Origin: Nitratireductor thuwali
Lineage (GTDB): Bacteria; Pseudomonadota; Alphaproteobacteria; Rhizobiales; Rhizobiaceae
Direction: 5' to 3'
NCBI RefSeq assembly: GCF_036621415.1
Contig: NZ_CP030941.1
Span: 1,858,001 to 1,922,000, forward strand
Length of the DNA stretch: 64,000 bases
This document shows, in pieces, positions 9,501 through 17,702 of this stretch. The position numbers and the translations under genes were made by a program. Below the pieces are notes generated by a model. That model made no database searches. It was given only the letters and a program-made list of their open reading frames with translations, and had not been told where the DNA came from. Position 1 is the first letter of the stretch. Each line of letters begins with the position of its first letter.

Positions 9501-10005
9501 CCTTGAGCATGACCGGATAGCCGACCTCCTCGGCCATCTTCGCCACGGCGTCCATGTCGTCCGGCAGCGGCTCGGTGGCCGGCACCACCGGCACGCCCAC
9601 TTCCACCGCCAGATTGCGCGCGGCCACCTTGTTGCCGAGCCGGCGCATGGTCTCCGGCTTCGGGCCAATGAAGATGATGCCGTTTGCCGCGCAGGCCTCG
9701 GCGAACTCCGGGCTTTCCGAAAGCAGCCCGTAGCCCGGATGAATGGCGTCCGCGCCCGAAAGCCTGGCGACGCGGATGATCTCATCGATCGACAGATAGG
9801 CCTCGATGGGTCCCAGATCGCGCTCCAGATGCCGGCCCCGTCCCACCTGGTAGGACTCGTCCGCCTTGAACCGGTGCAGCGAGTATTTGTCCTCCTCGGC
9901 CCAGATCGCCACCGTTCGAATATCCATCTCATTGGCCGCGCGGAACACGCGGATGGCGATCTCGGAACGGTTTGCGACGAGGATTTTCTTGATCTGCACT
10001 GGCAT
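6535..10005 (-). CDS. pyc: Pyruvate carboxylase
   Basis: A single 1156-residue polypeptide carries all domains of the alpha4-type enzyme: a biotin carboxylase with ATP-grasp (about 5-460; SWGGGGRGMRAI glycine loop, EVNPRIQVEHTVTEE), a carboxyltransferase TIM barrel (about 540-830; TTMRDAHQSLLATRMRTHDI), the PC tetramerisation domain, and a C-terminal biotinyl domain with EAMKMET, whose lysine at about 1120 is biotinylated. It converts pyruvate, bicarbonate and ATP to oxaloacetate for anaplerosis and gluconeogenesis. Length and architecture match rhizobial Pyc. An IS3-family element has inserted about 150 bp upstream of its start and may affect its promoter. Confidence 0.98.
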   Translation of the reverse strand: MPVQIKKILVANRSEIAIRVFRAANEMDIRTVAIWAEEDKYSLHRFKADESYQVGRGRHLERDLGPIEAYLSIDEIIRVARLSGADAIHPGYGLLSESPEFAEACAANGIIFIGPKPETMRRLGNKVAARNLAVEVGVPVVPATEPLPDDMDAVAKMAEEVGYPVMLKASWGGGGRGMRAIRKAEDLAREVTEAKREAKAAFGKDEVYLEKLVERARHVEVQVLGDTHGNAVHLFERDCSIQRRNQKVVERAPAPYLDEKRRAELCGYALKIAKATNYIGAGTVEFLMDADTGAFYFIEVNPRIQVEHTVTEEVTGIDIVKAQIRILEGQEIGNGTTGVPAQAEIKLNGHALQCRITTEDPEQNFIPDYGRITAYRGATGFGIRLDGGTAYSGAVITRFYDPLLEKITAWAPTPEEAIRRMDRALREFRIRGVATNLTFLEAIIGHEKFRNNTYTTRFIDETPELFAQVKRLDRATKLLNYLADVTVNGHPEARDRPRPKAEAAAPRVPYLDRAVPDGTKQILDARGPEGFARWMREQPRVLLTDTTMRDAHQSLLATRMRTHDIAAIAGVYARALPELLSLECWGGATFDVAMRFLTEDPWERLSLIRQGVPNLLLQMLLRGANGVGYTNYPDNVVKLFVKQAAEGGVDLFRVFDCLNWVENMRVSMDAVCEEGRLCEAAICYTGDILDPDRAKYDLKYYVGLARELEAAGAHIIALKDMAGLLKPAAARVLFKALREATDLPLHFHTHDTSGISAATVLAACDSGVDAVDAAMDALSGNTSQPCLGSIVEALKGGERDTGLDAEWVRRISFYWEAVRNQYAAFESDLKGPASEVYLHEMPGGQFTNLKEQARSLGLETRWHEVARTYHDVNMMFGDIVKVTPSSKVVGDMALMMVSQDLTVADVKDPKRDIAFPDSVVSMLRGDLGQSPGGWPQDLQKKALKGDKPITVRPGSLLAPADLDADRKQLEEQLGREVTDQEFASWLMYPKVFTDFAAATESYGPVSVLPTPVYFYGMEQEQEIFVDIERGKTLIIRCLAIGEPDEKGMVTVFFELNGQPRRVKVPDRLHGASALAVRRKAEAGNEGHVGAPMPGVISSVAVTPGQEVKAGDVLLSIEAMKMETALHAERGGTVSEVLVKAGDQIDAKDLLVVLQNG

Positions 10006-10183
10006 GCTCCGCTGAAGAGGATGGCTGTCATTGCCGCTTTCCGGGAAGCACGACCTTCAACGAATGCCGACCCCCGGACACTTCCCCTTGATTAGCGTGG
10101 ACGATGCTGCGGTGCAAACAATCCTGACGCCGGGGCAGAAATGTTTCCCGCCAGTGGAGTGCGCCCCTGAGGGTGGACACTGA

Positions 10184-10981
10184 TCAGGCTGCTGTTTTGC
10201 CAGTCTGCCGGATGTGTTGATCCTCGAACTGCTGCGGGCTGAGATATCCCAGCGCCGAATGGAGCCTGCGCTTGTTGTAGACCTCCTCAATGAAGTGGGG
10301 AAGGTATTCTGCGACCTCCTCGAAGTTTTCGAAGGCCATGGGATAGACCGCCTCGATCTTCAACGTCTTCATGAAGCTTTCGGCCTTGGCGTTGTCATAG
10401 GGATTGCCCCGGCGCCCCATTGAGCCGATCAGGCCATTGCGGCTCAGCGTCTCACGGTAGAGAGCGGCCGCATATTGCCCACCGCGGTCGGAATGATGGA
10501 TCAAGCCCGACATCGGCTTTCGGCGCTGGATAGCTGCAGTCAGGGCTGTGATCGTGAGGCGCGCGTCGATCGAGCGGCCGATGGCGTAGCCGACGATCAA
10601 ACGCGACCAGGCGTCGAGAATGATGGCGACGTAAGTGAAGCGGCCCGGCACAGCCACATAGGTTATGTCGGAGACCCAAAGCTGGTTTGGGCCGGTCGAC
10701 ACAAAGTCCTTTGCCAGGTTGGGGAAGATTGGGCCGTCGTGATCGCTATCGGTAGTGACAACGAAGCGCCGCCGGAGCTTGGGCTGCAGATCATGCTCGC
10801 GCATCAGGCGCCGGATTTTCTTGTGGTTCACGACAAGGCCCTGTTGCCGCAGGGCGGCGCCGACACGACGGTAGCCGTAGAATTCGAACTCGTCGCAGAT
10901 CGCGAACATCGCCTCCACGATCGCAGTGTCGTCGGCCTGTTTCTGGGGGTGGTCATAGTAAGTCGAGCGCGCAATCCCCAT
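10184..10981 (-). CDS. IS3-family transposase OrfB (DDE integrase domain)
   Basis: A 265-residue protein with an HTH_21-like N-terminal region (about 20-75) and an rve integrase core. The catalytic triad is visible: Asp105 in WVSDITYV, Asp165 in HHSDRGGQY and Glu201 in [12 protein letters not shown], with 35 residues between the second Asp and the Glu as in IS3 elements. The ATG overlaps the orfA stop as TGATG, so it can be translated by coupling. A minus-1 frameshift in the upstream A-rich stretches of orfA could give the OrfAB fusion usual for this family, but the slip site is not proven. Confidence 0.95.
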   Translation of the reverse strand: MGIARSTYYDHPQKQADDTAIVEAMFAICDEFEFYGYRRVGAALRQQGLVVNHKKIRRLMREHDLQPKLRRRFVVTTDSDHDGPIFPNLAKDFVSTGPNQLWVSDITYVAVPGRFTYVAIILDAWSRLIVGYAIGRSIDARLTITALTAAIQRRKPMSGLIHHSDRGGQYAAALYRETLSRNGLIGSMGRRGNPYDNAKAESFMKTLKIEAVYPMAFENFEEVAEYLPHFIEEVYNKRRLHSALGYLSPQQFEDQHIRQTGKTAA

Positions 10982-11331
10982 CAGCCGGCATCCTTCGGCG
11001 ACGGAGAGGCCACCGGGCCGGTGATGACGGATGTAGTCGCGTTTTTCGGCCGCTGTGCGTTTTTCAGAGCCCCCTTTAGGAACTCCAGCTCGAGAGCCTG
11101 CTTGCCGACGAGCCGTTCAAGGGCCGCGATCCGGGCCTCGTATTCCTGAATCAGATCTACGGCCTCAACATCCTCGTCAAAGGCGCCTTCCTCATGCTTG
11201 CGGATCCAGATGCGGATCAGGTTGCGCGCGATGTCGTAACGCCTCGCCAGGCCGTGAAGTGACTCGCCGGAGAAATACTCCTGCACGATTTGGCGCTTGA
11301 ACTGGATGCTGTGATTGCGGTGCCTTGCCAT
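10981..11331 (-). CDS. IS3-family OrfA (HTH DNA-binding protein)
   Basis: A 116-residue protein with a transposase_8-type helix-turn-helix (about 8-50, [20 protein letters not shown]) followed by a leucine-zipper-like helix (about 60-90, [22 protein letters not shown]). These are the DNA-binding and multimerisation parts of IS3 OrfA. Two GAAAAAC runs near its 3' end (in the stretch complementary to about 11040-11072) are candidate slippery sites. It overlaps orfB by one base. Confidence 0.93.
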   Translation of the reverse strand: MARHRNHSIQFKRQIVQEYFSGESLHGLARRYDIARNLIRIWIRKHEEGAFDEDVEAVDLIQEYEARIAALERLVGKQALELEFLKGALKNAQRPKNATTSVITGPVASPSPKDAG

Positions 11332-11434
11332 GGGTCTTCTCTCCGAAAACCCGACAGGCTGGTCAATCCTTCAGTCCGATCTGTCCACCCTCAGGGGCGC
11401 ACTCCACAGGACGGCAAAAATTTCGTTTCAACCG

Positions 11435-11466
11435 AAAAAGGCCCGGCTTCAAGCCGGGCCTTTCGC
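11435..11466. terminator. Bidirectional-looking terminator after livK
   Basis: GGCCCGGCTT (11440-11449) pairs with AAGCCGGGCC (11451-11460), flanked by an A-run on one side and TTT on the other. Read on the minus strand it is a GC stem followed by CTTTTTCGGT, suited to end the livK transcript. The IS lies just beyond it. Confidence 0.75.
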
Positions 11467-11504
11467 GTTGGAGCATGATCGCGATCTAGACGATCAGCTG
11501 CGCG

Positions 11505-12605
11505 CTACTGTACCAGATAATCGTACTGGCCGTCTTTCCACTCGTAGAAGACATAGCCCGGCAGCGTGACGTCGCCCTTCTCGTCGAAGGAGAGCTCGCC
11601 CAGAACCGTCTCGAAAGTACCCTCGTTGAGCGCATCGACCACAGCGTCATAGTCGGTCGAGCCGGCAGCCTCGACGGCCTGCGCCCATGCCTGGATGGCG
11701 GCATAGGTGTAGAGCGCGTAGCCTTCGGCCGTCTTGCCGGCGGCCAGAAGCGCGTCGACGACGGGCTTGGCGATCTCGTTCTTGCGCGGATCGGGCGAGA
11801 ACGTCATCAGCGTGCCTTCACCAGCCTCGCCGGTGATGGCCCAATACTCGTCGGTCACGAGAGCGTCGCCGGATACGAGCACCGTATCCATGCCCTGCTC
11901 ACGCATCTGGCGGGCCATGAGGCCGGCTTCCGTGTGATAGCCGCCGACATAAAGAACGCCGATGCCTTCCTGCTTCAGCTTGGAAACCAGCGCCGTGTAG
12001 TCCTTCTCGCCTGCGGTATAGGCTTCGTACATCGCCGGCTTGCCGCCAGCGGCTTCGTAAGCGGCCATGGTCGCGTCGGCCAGACCCTTGCCGTAGGCCG
12101 TCTTGTCGTGGACGAAGGCCACCTTCTTGTCGGGGAAGTTCTCGACCAGGAACTCGCCTGCAACGGCGCCCTGCTGATCGTCACGACCGCAGACGCGGAA
12201 GATGCCCTCGCCCGGACGCTCGTCGGTGAACTTCGGGTTGGTCGAGGCCGGCGAGATCTGGATGATGCCTTCCTCGGCATAGACGTTCGATGCCGGGATC
12301 GAAGAGCCCGAGCAGAAATGGCCTGCCACGAACGACACGCCCGAACCGGCGAACTGGTTGGCAACCGCCACGGCCTGTTTCGGATCGCAGGCGTCGTCGC
12401 CCACTTCCAGCTTGAGCATTTCACCGTTCACGCCGCCCGCCGCATTGATGTCGGCGACGGCCTGTTCGGCGCCGGCCTTCATCTGTGCGCCGAAAGAGGC
12501 GTACTGGCCCGTCATCGGACCAGCGGTCGCGATAGTGATATCGGCCCAGGCTGATCCGGTCATTACAAGGCTGAGCGCTGCGCCAGCCAAAAGTGTCTTC
12601 TTCAT
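11505..12605 (-). CDS. livK: Branched-chain amino-acid ABC transporter, periplasmic binding protein
   Basis: From the ATG at 12603-12605 the protein has 366 residues. The frame is open 35 codons further upstream, but this start has GGGAG at good spacing and gives a clean Sec signal peptide (MKKTLLAGAALSLVMTGSAWA). The mature part begins DITIATAGPMTGQYASFGAQ, the classic start of LivJ/LivK-type type-I periplasmic binding proteins, and keeps two cysteines for the disulphide (near GDDACD and GHFCSG). It captures Leu/Ile/Val or related amino acids and delivers them to LivHMGF. It is the last gene of the cluster, separated by 158 bp from the small membrane-protein gene, so it may also have its own promoter. 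Confidence 0.93.
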   Translation of the reverse strand: MKKTLLAGAALSLVMTGSAWADITIATAGPMTGQYASFGAQMKAGAEQAVADINAAGGVNGEMLKLEVGDDACDPKQAVAVANQFAGSGVSFVAGHFCSGSSIPASNVYAEEGIIQISPASTNPKFTDERPGEGIFRVCGRDDQQGAVAGEFLVENFPDKKVAFVHDKTAYGKGLADATMAAYEAAGGKPAMYEAYTAGEKDYTALVSKLKQEGIGVLYVGGYHTEAGLMARQMREQGMDTVLVSGDALVTDEYWAITGEAGEGTLMTFSPDPRKNEIAKPVVDALLAAGKTAEGYALYTYAAIQAWAQAVEAAGSTDYDAVVDALNEGTFETVLGELSFDEKGDVTLPGYVFYEWKDGQYDYLVQ

Positions 12606-12763
12606 GACTACTCCCTTGAAAACACCACAAGTTCCCACAGCTTTCCGGAAATGGTGTTCGGCTCTCCGGTTCTGCCGTCGCGGGTTCGTTCCCCGCTTAA
12701 CCTGCATCAAAGCTCAATTTTTCTGCGAAGTGAAGACTTTGTGCCGGTTAATCATGAATTGGT

Positions 12764-13129
12764 TTACGCCTCCTGCCCATCGGTCCTTCGCCAGCCGAGC
12801 AGGCCCGTGCGCGCATATTTGAAGTTGTACTGGGTCGACATCTGCCGCGCCCGCGTGATGCGCTTGCCGACGAATGCGAAGATCAGGAGCACGATCAGGT
12901 CGGCGATGTAGTACTGGACAGACAGAAGCGATCCGCCGAACAGCGCGAAATGGATGAACCGCGTGGCCGCCGTCAGGAGCACGATATAGGCAGCGAGCTG
13001 CAGGTTCGGCTGCCATGCGCGGGCGATCGCACGCCCGGTCAGATATGCCGCCCCGCCGGCCAGGAAAACCGTGACGAACAGGAAAGCGCCGAAAGAGACT
13101 TCCCAAAAAAGGCTGTTCGCGTTTTCCAT
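12764..13129 (-). CDS. Conserved small membrane protein in the liv operon (probably DUF6867)
   Basis: A 121-residue protein with three or four hydrophobic segments (about 8-32, 40-62, 66-92) and a basic C-terminal tail (KRITRARQMSTQYNFKYARTGLLGWRR). Its start lies 1 bp after the livF stop codon, so it is translated as part of the liv operon. I recall proteins of this size next to livF in Rhizobiales (DUF6867), but no function is established. An accessory role for the transporter is inference from position only. Confidence 0.7.
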   Translation of the reverse strand: MENANSLFWEVSFGAFLFVTVFLAGGAAYLTGRAIARAWQPNLQLAAYIVLLTAATRFIHFALFGGSLLSVQYYIADLIVLLIFAFVGKRITRARQMSTQYNFKYARTGLLGWRRTDGQEA

Positions 13130-13130
13130 C

Positions 13131-13865
13131 TCAGTGCCTCCCGCCTTCCAGATACGCCGCGCGCACTTCCTCGCGCTTCAGGAGCTCTGCGCCGGTGCCG
13201 CTCATGGTGATGTTCCCGTTGACCATGACGTAGCCGCGATGGGCAAGCCTCAGCGCATGGAACGCGTTCTGCTCGACCAGGAACACGGTAAGGCCCTCGT
13301 TCTTGTTGAGCTCGCGGATCGCATCGAAGATCTGCTTGACGATCAGCGGCGCCAGGCCCAGTGACGGCTCGTCGAGCAGGAGCAGTTTCGGCCGGCTCAT
13401 CAGCGCCCGCCCGATCGCCAGCATCTGCTGCTCGCCGCCTGACAGCGTGCCGCCGCGCTGGCCGATGCGCTCCTTCAGCCGCGGGAACAATTCGAAGACC
13501 TTCTTGAGATCGTCCTCGAAATGCTTGGGATCGACGAGCGCCGCACCCATCTGGAGATTCTCCATGACCGTCATGCGCGGGAAGATGCGACGCCCCTCGG
13601 GCGACTGCGCGATGCCCAGATGCATGATCTCATGGGTCGGCATCGCCGTAATGTCCCTGCCGTCATAGACGATCTGGCCGGTACGCGCCTGCGGGTTGCC
13701 GCATATCGTCATCATGAGGGTCGACTTGCCGGCGCCGTTCGCCCCGATCATGGTCACGATCTCGCCGCGATGGACATCGACGTCCACGCCGCGCAGCGCG
13801 ACGATCTTGCCGTAATAGGTCTCGACGCCGCGCACCGAGAGCAATGTTTCCCCCGTGCCGGTCAT
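13131..13865 (-). CDS. livF: Branched-chain amino-acid ABC transporter ATPase LivF
   Basis: A 244-residue ABC ATPase: Walker A GANGAGKSTL, the signature LSGGEQQMLAIGRALM, Walker B LLLLDEPSLGLAP and an H-loop region ending VEQNA. The SLGLAPLIV wording after Walker B is typical of LivF. It overlaps livG by 4 bp (ATGA). With LivG it powers uptake through LivH and LivM at the inner membrane. Confidence 0.96.
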   Translation of the reverse strand: MTGTGETLLSVRGVETYYGKIVALRGVDVDVHRGEIVTMIGANGAGKSTLMMTICGNPQARTGQIVYDGRDITAMPTHEIMHLGIAQSPEGRRIFPRMTVMENLQMGAALVDPKHFEDDLKKVFELFPRLKERIGQRGGTLSGGEQQMLAIGRALMSRPKLLLLDEPSLGLAPLIVKQIFDAIRELNKNEGLTVFLVEQNAFHALRLAHRGYVMVNGNITMSGTGAELLKREEVRAAYLEGGRH

Positions 13866-15316
13866 GCCTTGCCTCCCTTGCCGCCGGTGCGCGCCGCGCC
13901 GCGGCCGGGCCGGCTGGTGGCGACCTCGCCGCTATCCACTCTTTTCGAGAATTCCGTATCGCCGCCCTTGGCCAGAACCTTCGCCTGCTTCACCCATTCC
14001 TCGCGCTCGATGCGTCCGGGAAAGCCGAGATAGCTGCCCACCCATTCGATCTCGGCCTTCTTCCAGGCCGCGACCTGGGAGAAATTCCAGATGCCCAGCG
14101 CGTTGAGCTTCTTTTCGCTGGCTGGCCCCACGCCCTTGATGCGCGTGAGATTGTTGGCGCCACCGGCACCCGGCTTCTTTGTGCCGGGCGGCTGTTTGCC
14201 CGGATATTTGTCGGCGTCGGCAACTTTGACCTCGCCAGTGGAAGCAGCCGGCTTGGCCGCTGCCGCCTTTGCTTTTGCCGGAGCAGCCCGTTTACCCGCC
14301 GCTCTCGGCTTGCGGGCAGGAGGCGCCTTCTCCTCCGGCGGCTGGTCCTTGGTGACCGAGGACAGATCCTCGCGAACTTCCGGCACGTCGATCTCTTCTT
14401 CCTCGTCGACGCCCAGATAGGCCGCAATCACCCTCGGATCGGACCTGACCGTTTCGGCCGTTCCGTCGGCGATCTTGACGCCGTAGTCGAGCACCACGAT
14501 GTGGTCGGAAATCTCCATGACCACGCCCATGTCATGCTCGATCAGGAGCACCGAGATACCGTGTTCGTCGCGGATATATTTGAGCAATTCGTTGAGCTCG
14601 GAGGATTCGCGCGGATTGAGGCCTGCCGCCGGCTCGTCGAGGCACAGAAGCTCCGGCCCCGTGCACATGGCCCGGGCGATCTCCAGACGCCGCTGCGCGC
14701 CGTAAGGCAGGTCCGAAGCCGGGTCGTCCGCCCGGTCCACCAGGCGCGTCTTTTCCAGCCAATAGACGGCCTTCTCGATAGCCTCTTCCTCGGCTTTTTT
14801 ATAGCCGGGCAAGCCCAGTATGCCGCCGAACGAGAAGCCGGAAGCCACCACCAGCGGATTGTGCTGGGCAACGAGCAGGTTTTCCAGAACCGTCATGCCG
14901 CCGAACAGGCGGATATTCTGGAAGGTGCGCGCCACCCTGGCCTTGTGCGAAATCTCGTGGTCAGCCATGCGCTCCAGCAGGAAGACGCCCTTGTCGCCCT
15001 CCTTCTTGAAGCGTGCGCCGCTGCCCGTCACCGCCTCGACCGTGTCGTCCTGCCGTCCCGGCCCGTGGCGCATGATGATGCGCCCCTCCGTCGGCTTATA
15101 GAATCCGGTGACGCAGTTGAAGACCGTGGTCTTGCCGGCGCCGTTGGGTCCGATGAGCGCGGTAATGTCGCCGCGTCCCACCTCGAAGGTGAGGTCGCCG
15201 ACGGCAACCAGGCCGCCGAAACGCATCGTCAGATGCTCGACCGAAAGGACGGGGTCGTTCTCCCAGCGGTTTACGCCCGCCGCCTCGGAAGGTTTCTTCT
15301 TCGCCATCGCGTCCAT
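13862..15316 (-). CDS. livG: LivG ATPase with a C-terminal helix-hairpin-helix extension
   Basis: A 484-residue protein, far longer than the roughly 250-290 of ordinary LivG. Residues about 20-290 form the ABC ATPase (Walker A GPNGAGKTTV, Walker B LLCLDEPAAGLNP, and LPYGAQRRLEIARA in the signature position). Residues about 295-387 are a low-complexity Ala/Lys/Pro linker. Residues about 388-450 form a helix-hairpin-helix-like domain (LTRIKGVGPASEKKLNALGI, then FPGRIEREEWVKQAK). From general knowledge, similar C-terminal modules occur on some rhizobial NuoE and ribosomal L21 proteins. The role of the extra domain is unknown. TGATG coupling to livM is visible at its start. Confidence 0.93.
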   Translation of the reverse strand: MDAMAKKKPSEAAGVNRWENDPVLSVEHLTMRFGGLVAVGDLTFEVGRGDITALIGPNGAGKTTVFNCVTGFYKPTEGRIIMRHGPGRQDDTVEAVTGSGARFKKEGDKGVFLLERMADHEISHKARVARTFQNIRLFGGMTVLENLLVAQHNPLVVASGFSFGGILGLPGYKKAEEEAIEKAVYWLEKTRLVDRADDPASDLPYGAQRRLEIARAMCTGPELLCLDEPAAGLNPRESSELNELLKYIRDEHGISVLLIEHDMGVVMEISDHIVVLDYGVKIADGTAETVRSDPRVIAAYLGVDEEEEIDVPEVREDLSSVTKDQPPEEKAPPARKPRAAGKRAAPAKAKAAAAKPAASTGEVKVADADKYPGKQPPGTKKPGAGGANNLTRIKGVGPASEKKLNALGIWNFSQVAAWKKAEIEWVGSYLGFPGRIEREEWVKQAKVLAKGGDTEFSKRVDSGEVATSRPGRGAARTGGKGGKA

Positions 15317-16773
15317 CAGTGGCCCTCGCCCTGTGCTACCATGTCCGCATCGATGCGCTTCTTCTCCTTGAGAACCGCCGTCGGTTCGCGCGTGGATACC
15401 AGCCCACGCGGCTTCCAGACCATGATGAGCACCATGGCCATGCCGAAGATCAGCATGCGGTACTGAACCGGGTCGAAGCCCGGCCCGAACACCTGGGACA
15501 GGAAGCCGAGATTGCGCAGCATCTCGATGCCGCCGATCATCACCACAGAGGCGATAACGACACCGATCTGCGAGCCGAGGCCGCCGAGCACGACGATGGC
15601 CAGGATGATGGCCGATTCCAGGAAGGTGAAGCTCTCCGGCGAGATGAAGCCCTGCCGCGTGGCGAAGAACGATCCCGCGAACCCGCCGAACATCGCACCG
15701 ATCGCAAAGGCGGTCAGCTTGGTGTTGCGGGTGTTGATGCCGAGCGAGCGGCAGGCGATCTCGTCCTCGCGCAACGCTTCCCAGGCACGGCCTATCGGCA
15801 GGCGCCGCAGCCGCATGGTGACGAAGTTCGTCAACAGCGCCAGGAAGAAGATGATGTAGTAAAGGAAGATAAACCGCTGGATCGGCGCGTATTCTATGCC
15901 GAAGAAATCGGCGAACCCGCCCTCGCCGCGTTTCAGCTCAAGTCCGAAGAACGTGGGCTTGGGAATGCCGGAAATGCCGTCTGGCCCGCCGGTGAACTGG
16001 TACCAGTTCAACAGCACGATGCGGATGATCTCGCCGAAAGCCAGCGTCACGATCGCCAGGTAATCCCCGCGCAGCCGCAGCACCGGGAACCCGAGGATGA
16101 TGCCCCACAGCGCCGCCAGCATGCCGGCAAGCGGCAGGGCTACCCAAAAGCCGATGAACTCGAAATGCTGCGCCAGCAGCGCAAAGGAGTAGGCGCCGAC
16201 AGCATAGAAGGCGACATAGCCAAGGTCGAGCAGGCCGGCCAGGCCCACGACGATGTTCAATCCCCAGCCGAGCATGATGTAGGTCATGATCAGGATGGCT
16301 AGGTCGATGAACTGCCGATCCTTGCCGGGGAAGAAGGTCGTGAAGAAAAAGGGAAGCACCACCGCAAAGGCGAACAGGCCCCGCATCACCCACTTGCCGA
16401 GGCCGGGCGCGGCGGCGCCAAGCTCGCCAAGCTTCTGGCCGAGCGTCTGCGTGGCCGGCGTGTGCGCCTGGAACACGAAAATATTGAGCGCCAGCCGCCC
16501 GGCGAAGACCACGAGGATCGACACGATCCACGCCGTCCAGCGCATTTTCAGGTCGAGCCCGCCCGGCGCGATATCGGTGCGCACGCCGATGAAGAACAGG
16601 CCGAGCACCGCGACGAGCATCGCAGCCATTGCCGCATCGCGCAGCGAATCCTTGAGCTTGTTCTTCTCGGGCGCCGCAACGATATTCGGGGCCTGGCGGC
16701 CCCGCTCCGCCTCTCTCTGCGCACCCGCCGGCCGGTTGCTGGCGGCCGGTACGTTTGTCTTGGCTCCAGCCAT
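15316..16773 (-). CDS. livM: Branched-chain amino-acid ABC transporter permease LivM
   Basis: A 485-residue integral membrane protein. The first 50 residues are a hydrophilic Ala/Arg-rich extension. After it come ten or so hydrophobic segments, with the LivM-type block LGWGLNIVVGLAGLLDLGYV, GAYSFALLAQHF and RAWEALREDEIACRSLGIN, the cytoplasmic EAA-like coupling loop. It pairs with LivH to form the transmembrane channel. Start and stop overlap the neighbours by one base (TGATG at both ends). Confidence 0.95.
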   Translation of the reverse strand: MAGAKTNVPAASNRPAGAQREAERGRQAPNIVAAPEKNKLKDSLRDAAMAAMLVAVLGLFFIGVRTDIAPGGLDLKMRWTAWIVSILVVFAGRLALNIFVFQAHTPATQTLGQKLGELGAAAPGLGKWVMRGLFAFAVVLPFFFTTFFPGKDRQFIDLAILIMTYIMLGWGLNIVVGLAGLLDLGYVAFYAVGAYSFALLAQHFEFIGFWVALPLAGMLAALWGIILGFPVLRLRGDYLAIVTLAFGEIIRIVLLNWYQFTGGPDGISGIPKPTFFGLELKRGEGGFADFFGIEYAPIQRFIFLYYIIFFLALLTNFVTMRLRRLPIGRAWEALREDEIACRSLGINTRNTKLTAFAIGAMFGGFAGSFFATRQGFISPESFTFLESAIILAIVVLGGLGSQIGVVIASVVMIGGIEMLRNLGFLSQVFGPGFDPVQYRMLIFGMAMVLIMVWKPRGLVSTREPTAVLKEKKRIDADMVAQGEGH

Positions 16774-17702
16774 CAGACCTTCTCCACTTCAGGCTGGCCC
16801 AGAAGGCCGGAGGGCAGGAAAATAAGGACGATGGCCAGGATCGAGAAAGCCGCCACGTCCTTGTATTCCACAGTAAAGTAGCCCGACCAGAAAACCTCGA
16901 TCAGGCCGATCAGGAGCCCGCCCAGCATGGCACCCGGTAGCGAGCCGATACCGCCCAGGACCGCCGCGGTGAACGCCTTAACGCCGGCGAGGAATCCGAT
17001 ATAGAAGTCGATCACGCCGTAAAGCAGCAGGAACATCAGCCCGGCGACCGCGGCGAGCGCGGCGCCCATCACGAAGGTCAGCGAGATGGTCCGGTCGACG
17101 TTCACGCCCAGCAGCGCGGCCATCTTGCGGTCCTGCTCGCAAGCCCGCTGCGCGCGGCCGAGCGATGTCTTGGTGATCAGCAGCGTAAAGGCGGTCATCA
17201 GGATCAGCGTGGTCAATATGATTATGATCTGCATGTAGGAGAGTTGCACCAGTATGGTGCCCTGCTCGGTAGAGCCCTGCATCAGCGTCACGCCACCCTG
17301 TATCTGCGGCGGCAGCGGCTTGACGCGCGCGCCCTGCGTGATCTGGACGAAATTCTGCAGCACGATCGACATGCCGATAGCGGTGATCAGCGGCGCCAGC
17401 CGGAACGAGCCGCGCAACGGCCGGTAGGCCAATCGCTCTACGGTCCATCCCCAGGCCGACGTGAACAGCATCGAAATGATGAGGACGATGAGAAGGACCA
17501 ACGGCAGGAAGGCGAAACCCAGAACACTGGTCAGGATCAGGAACACGGCCAGCGAGATGAAGGCGCCGATCATGAAGATGTCGCCATGGGCGAAGTTGAT
17601 CATGCCGATGATGCCATAGACCATCGTGTAGCCGATGGCGATCAGACCATAGATGGATCCCAGCGTCAGCCCGTTGATAAGCTGCTGGACGAAATACTCC
17701 AT
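16773..17702 (-). CDS. livH: Branched-chain amino-acid ABC transporter permease LivH
   Basis: From the ATG at 17700-17702 the product is 309 residues and begins MEYFVQQLINGLTLGSIYGL, the expected LivH start; the frame extends upstream without similarity, so the longer version is rejected. The motifs IGYTMVYGIIGMINFAHGDI and a coupling loop with RACEQDRKMAALLGVN are characteristic. It is the first gene of the operon livH-M-G-F-small membrane protein-livK. AGGGGAG lies upstream. The promoter should be in 17703-18098. Confidence 0.95.
   Translation of the reverse strand: MEYFVQQLINGLTLGSIYGLIAIGYTMVYGIIGMINFAHGDIFMIGAFISLAVFLILTSVLGFAFLPLVLLIVLIISMLFTSAWGWTVERLAYRPLRGSFRLAPLITAIGMSIVLQNFVQITQGARVKPLPPQIQGGVTLMQGSTEQGTILVQLSYMQIIIILTTLILMTAFTLLITKTSLGRAQRACEQDRKMAALLGVNVDRTISLTFVMGAALAAVAGLMFLLLYGVIDFYIGFLAGVKAFTAAVLGGIGSLPGAMLGGLLIGLIEVFWSGYFTVEYKDVAAFSILAIVLIFLPSGLLGQPEVEKV

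Larger units (their letters stand above)
10155..11406 (-). mobile_element. Complete IS3-family insertion sequence (1252 bp)
   Basis: The ends are 25-bp perfect terminal inverted repeats, 10155-10179 (starts TGGAGTGCGCCCCTGAGGGT) and 11382-11406, with the TG...CA termini of the IS3 family. The trinucleotide CAG flanks both sides (10152-10154 and 11407-11409), consistent with a 3-bp target duplication. Inside are an intact orfA and orfB on the minus strand. Intact ends, intact reading frames and an identical flanking duplication suggest a recent, possibly active insertion. It lies between the pyc promoter region and the livK terminator. Confidence 0.93.

Noticed and set aside
8317..10095. A 592-codon plus-strand frame inside pyc
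   Set aside because: It is antisense to the biotin-carboxylase half of pyc; the residue make-up (His/Arg/Asp-rich) is that of a GC-rich shadow frame.
10475..11149. A 224-codon plus-strand frame across the IS element
   Set aside because: It is the shadow of the transposase genes on the opposite strand and shows no protein family features.
13844..15466. A 540-codon plus-strand frame over livG
   Set aside because: It is fully antisense to livG, which has all ABC motifs.
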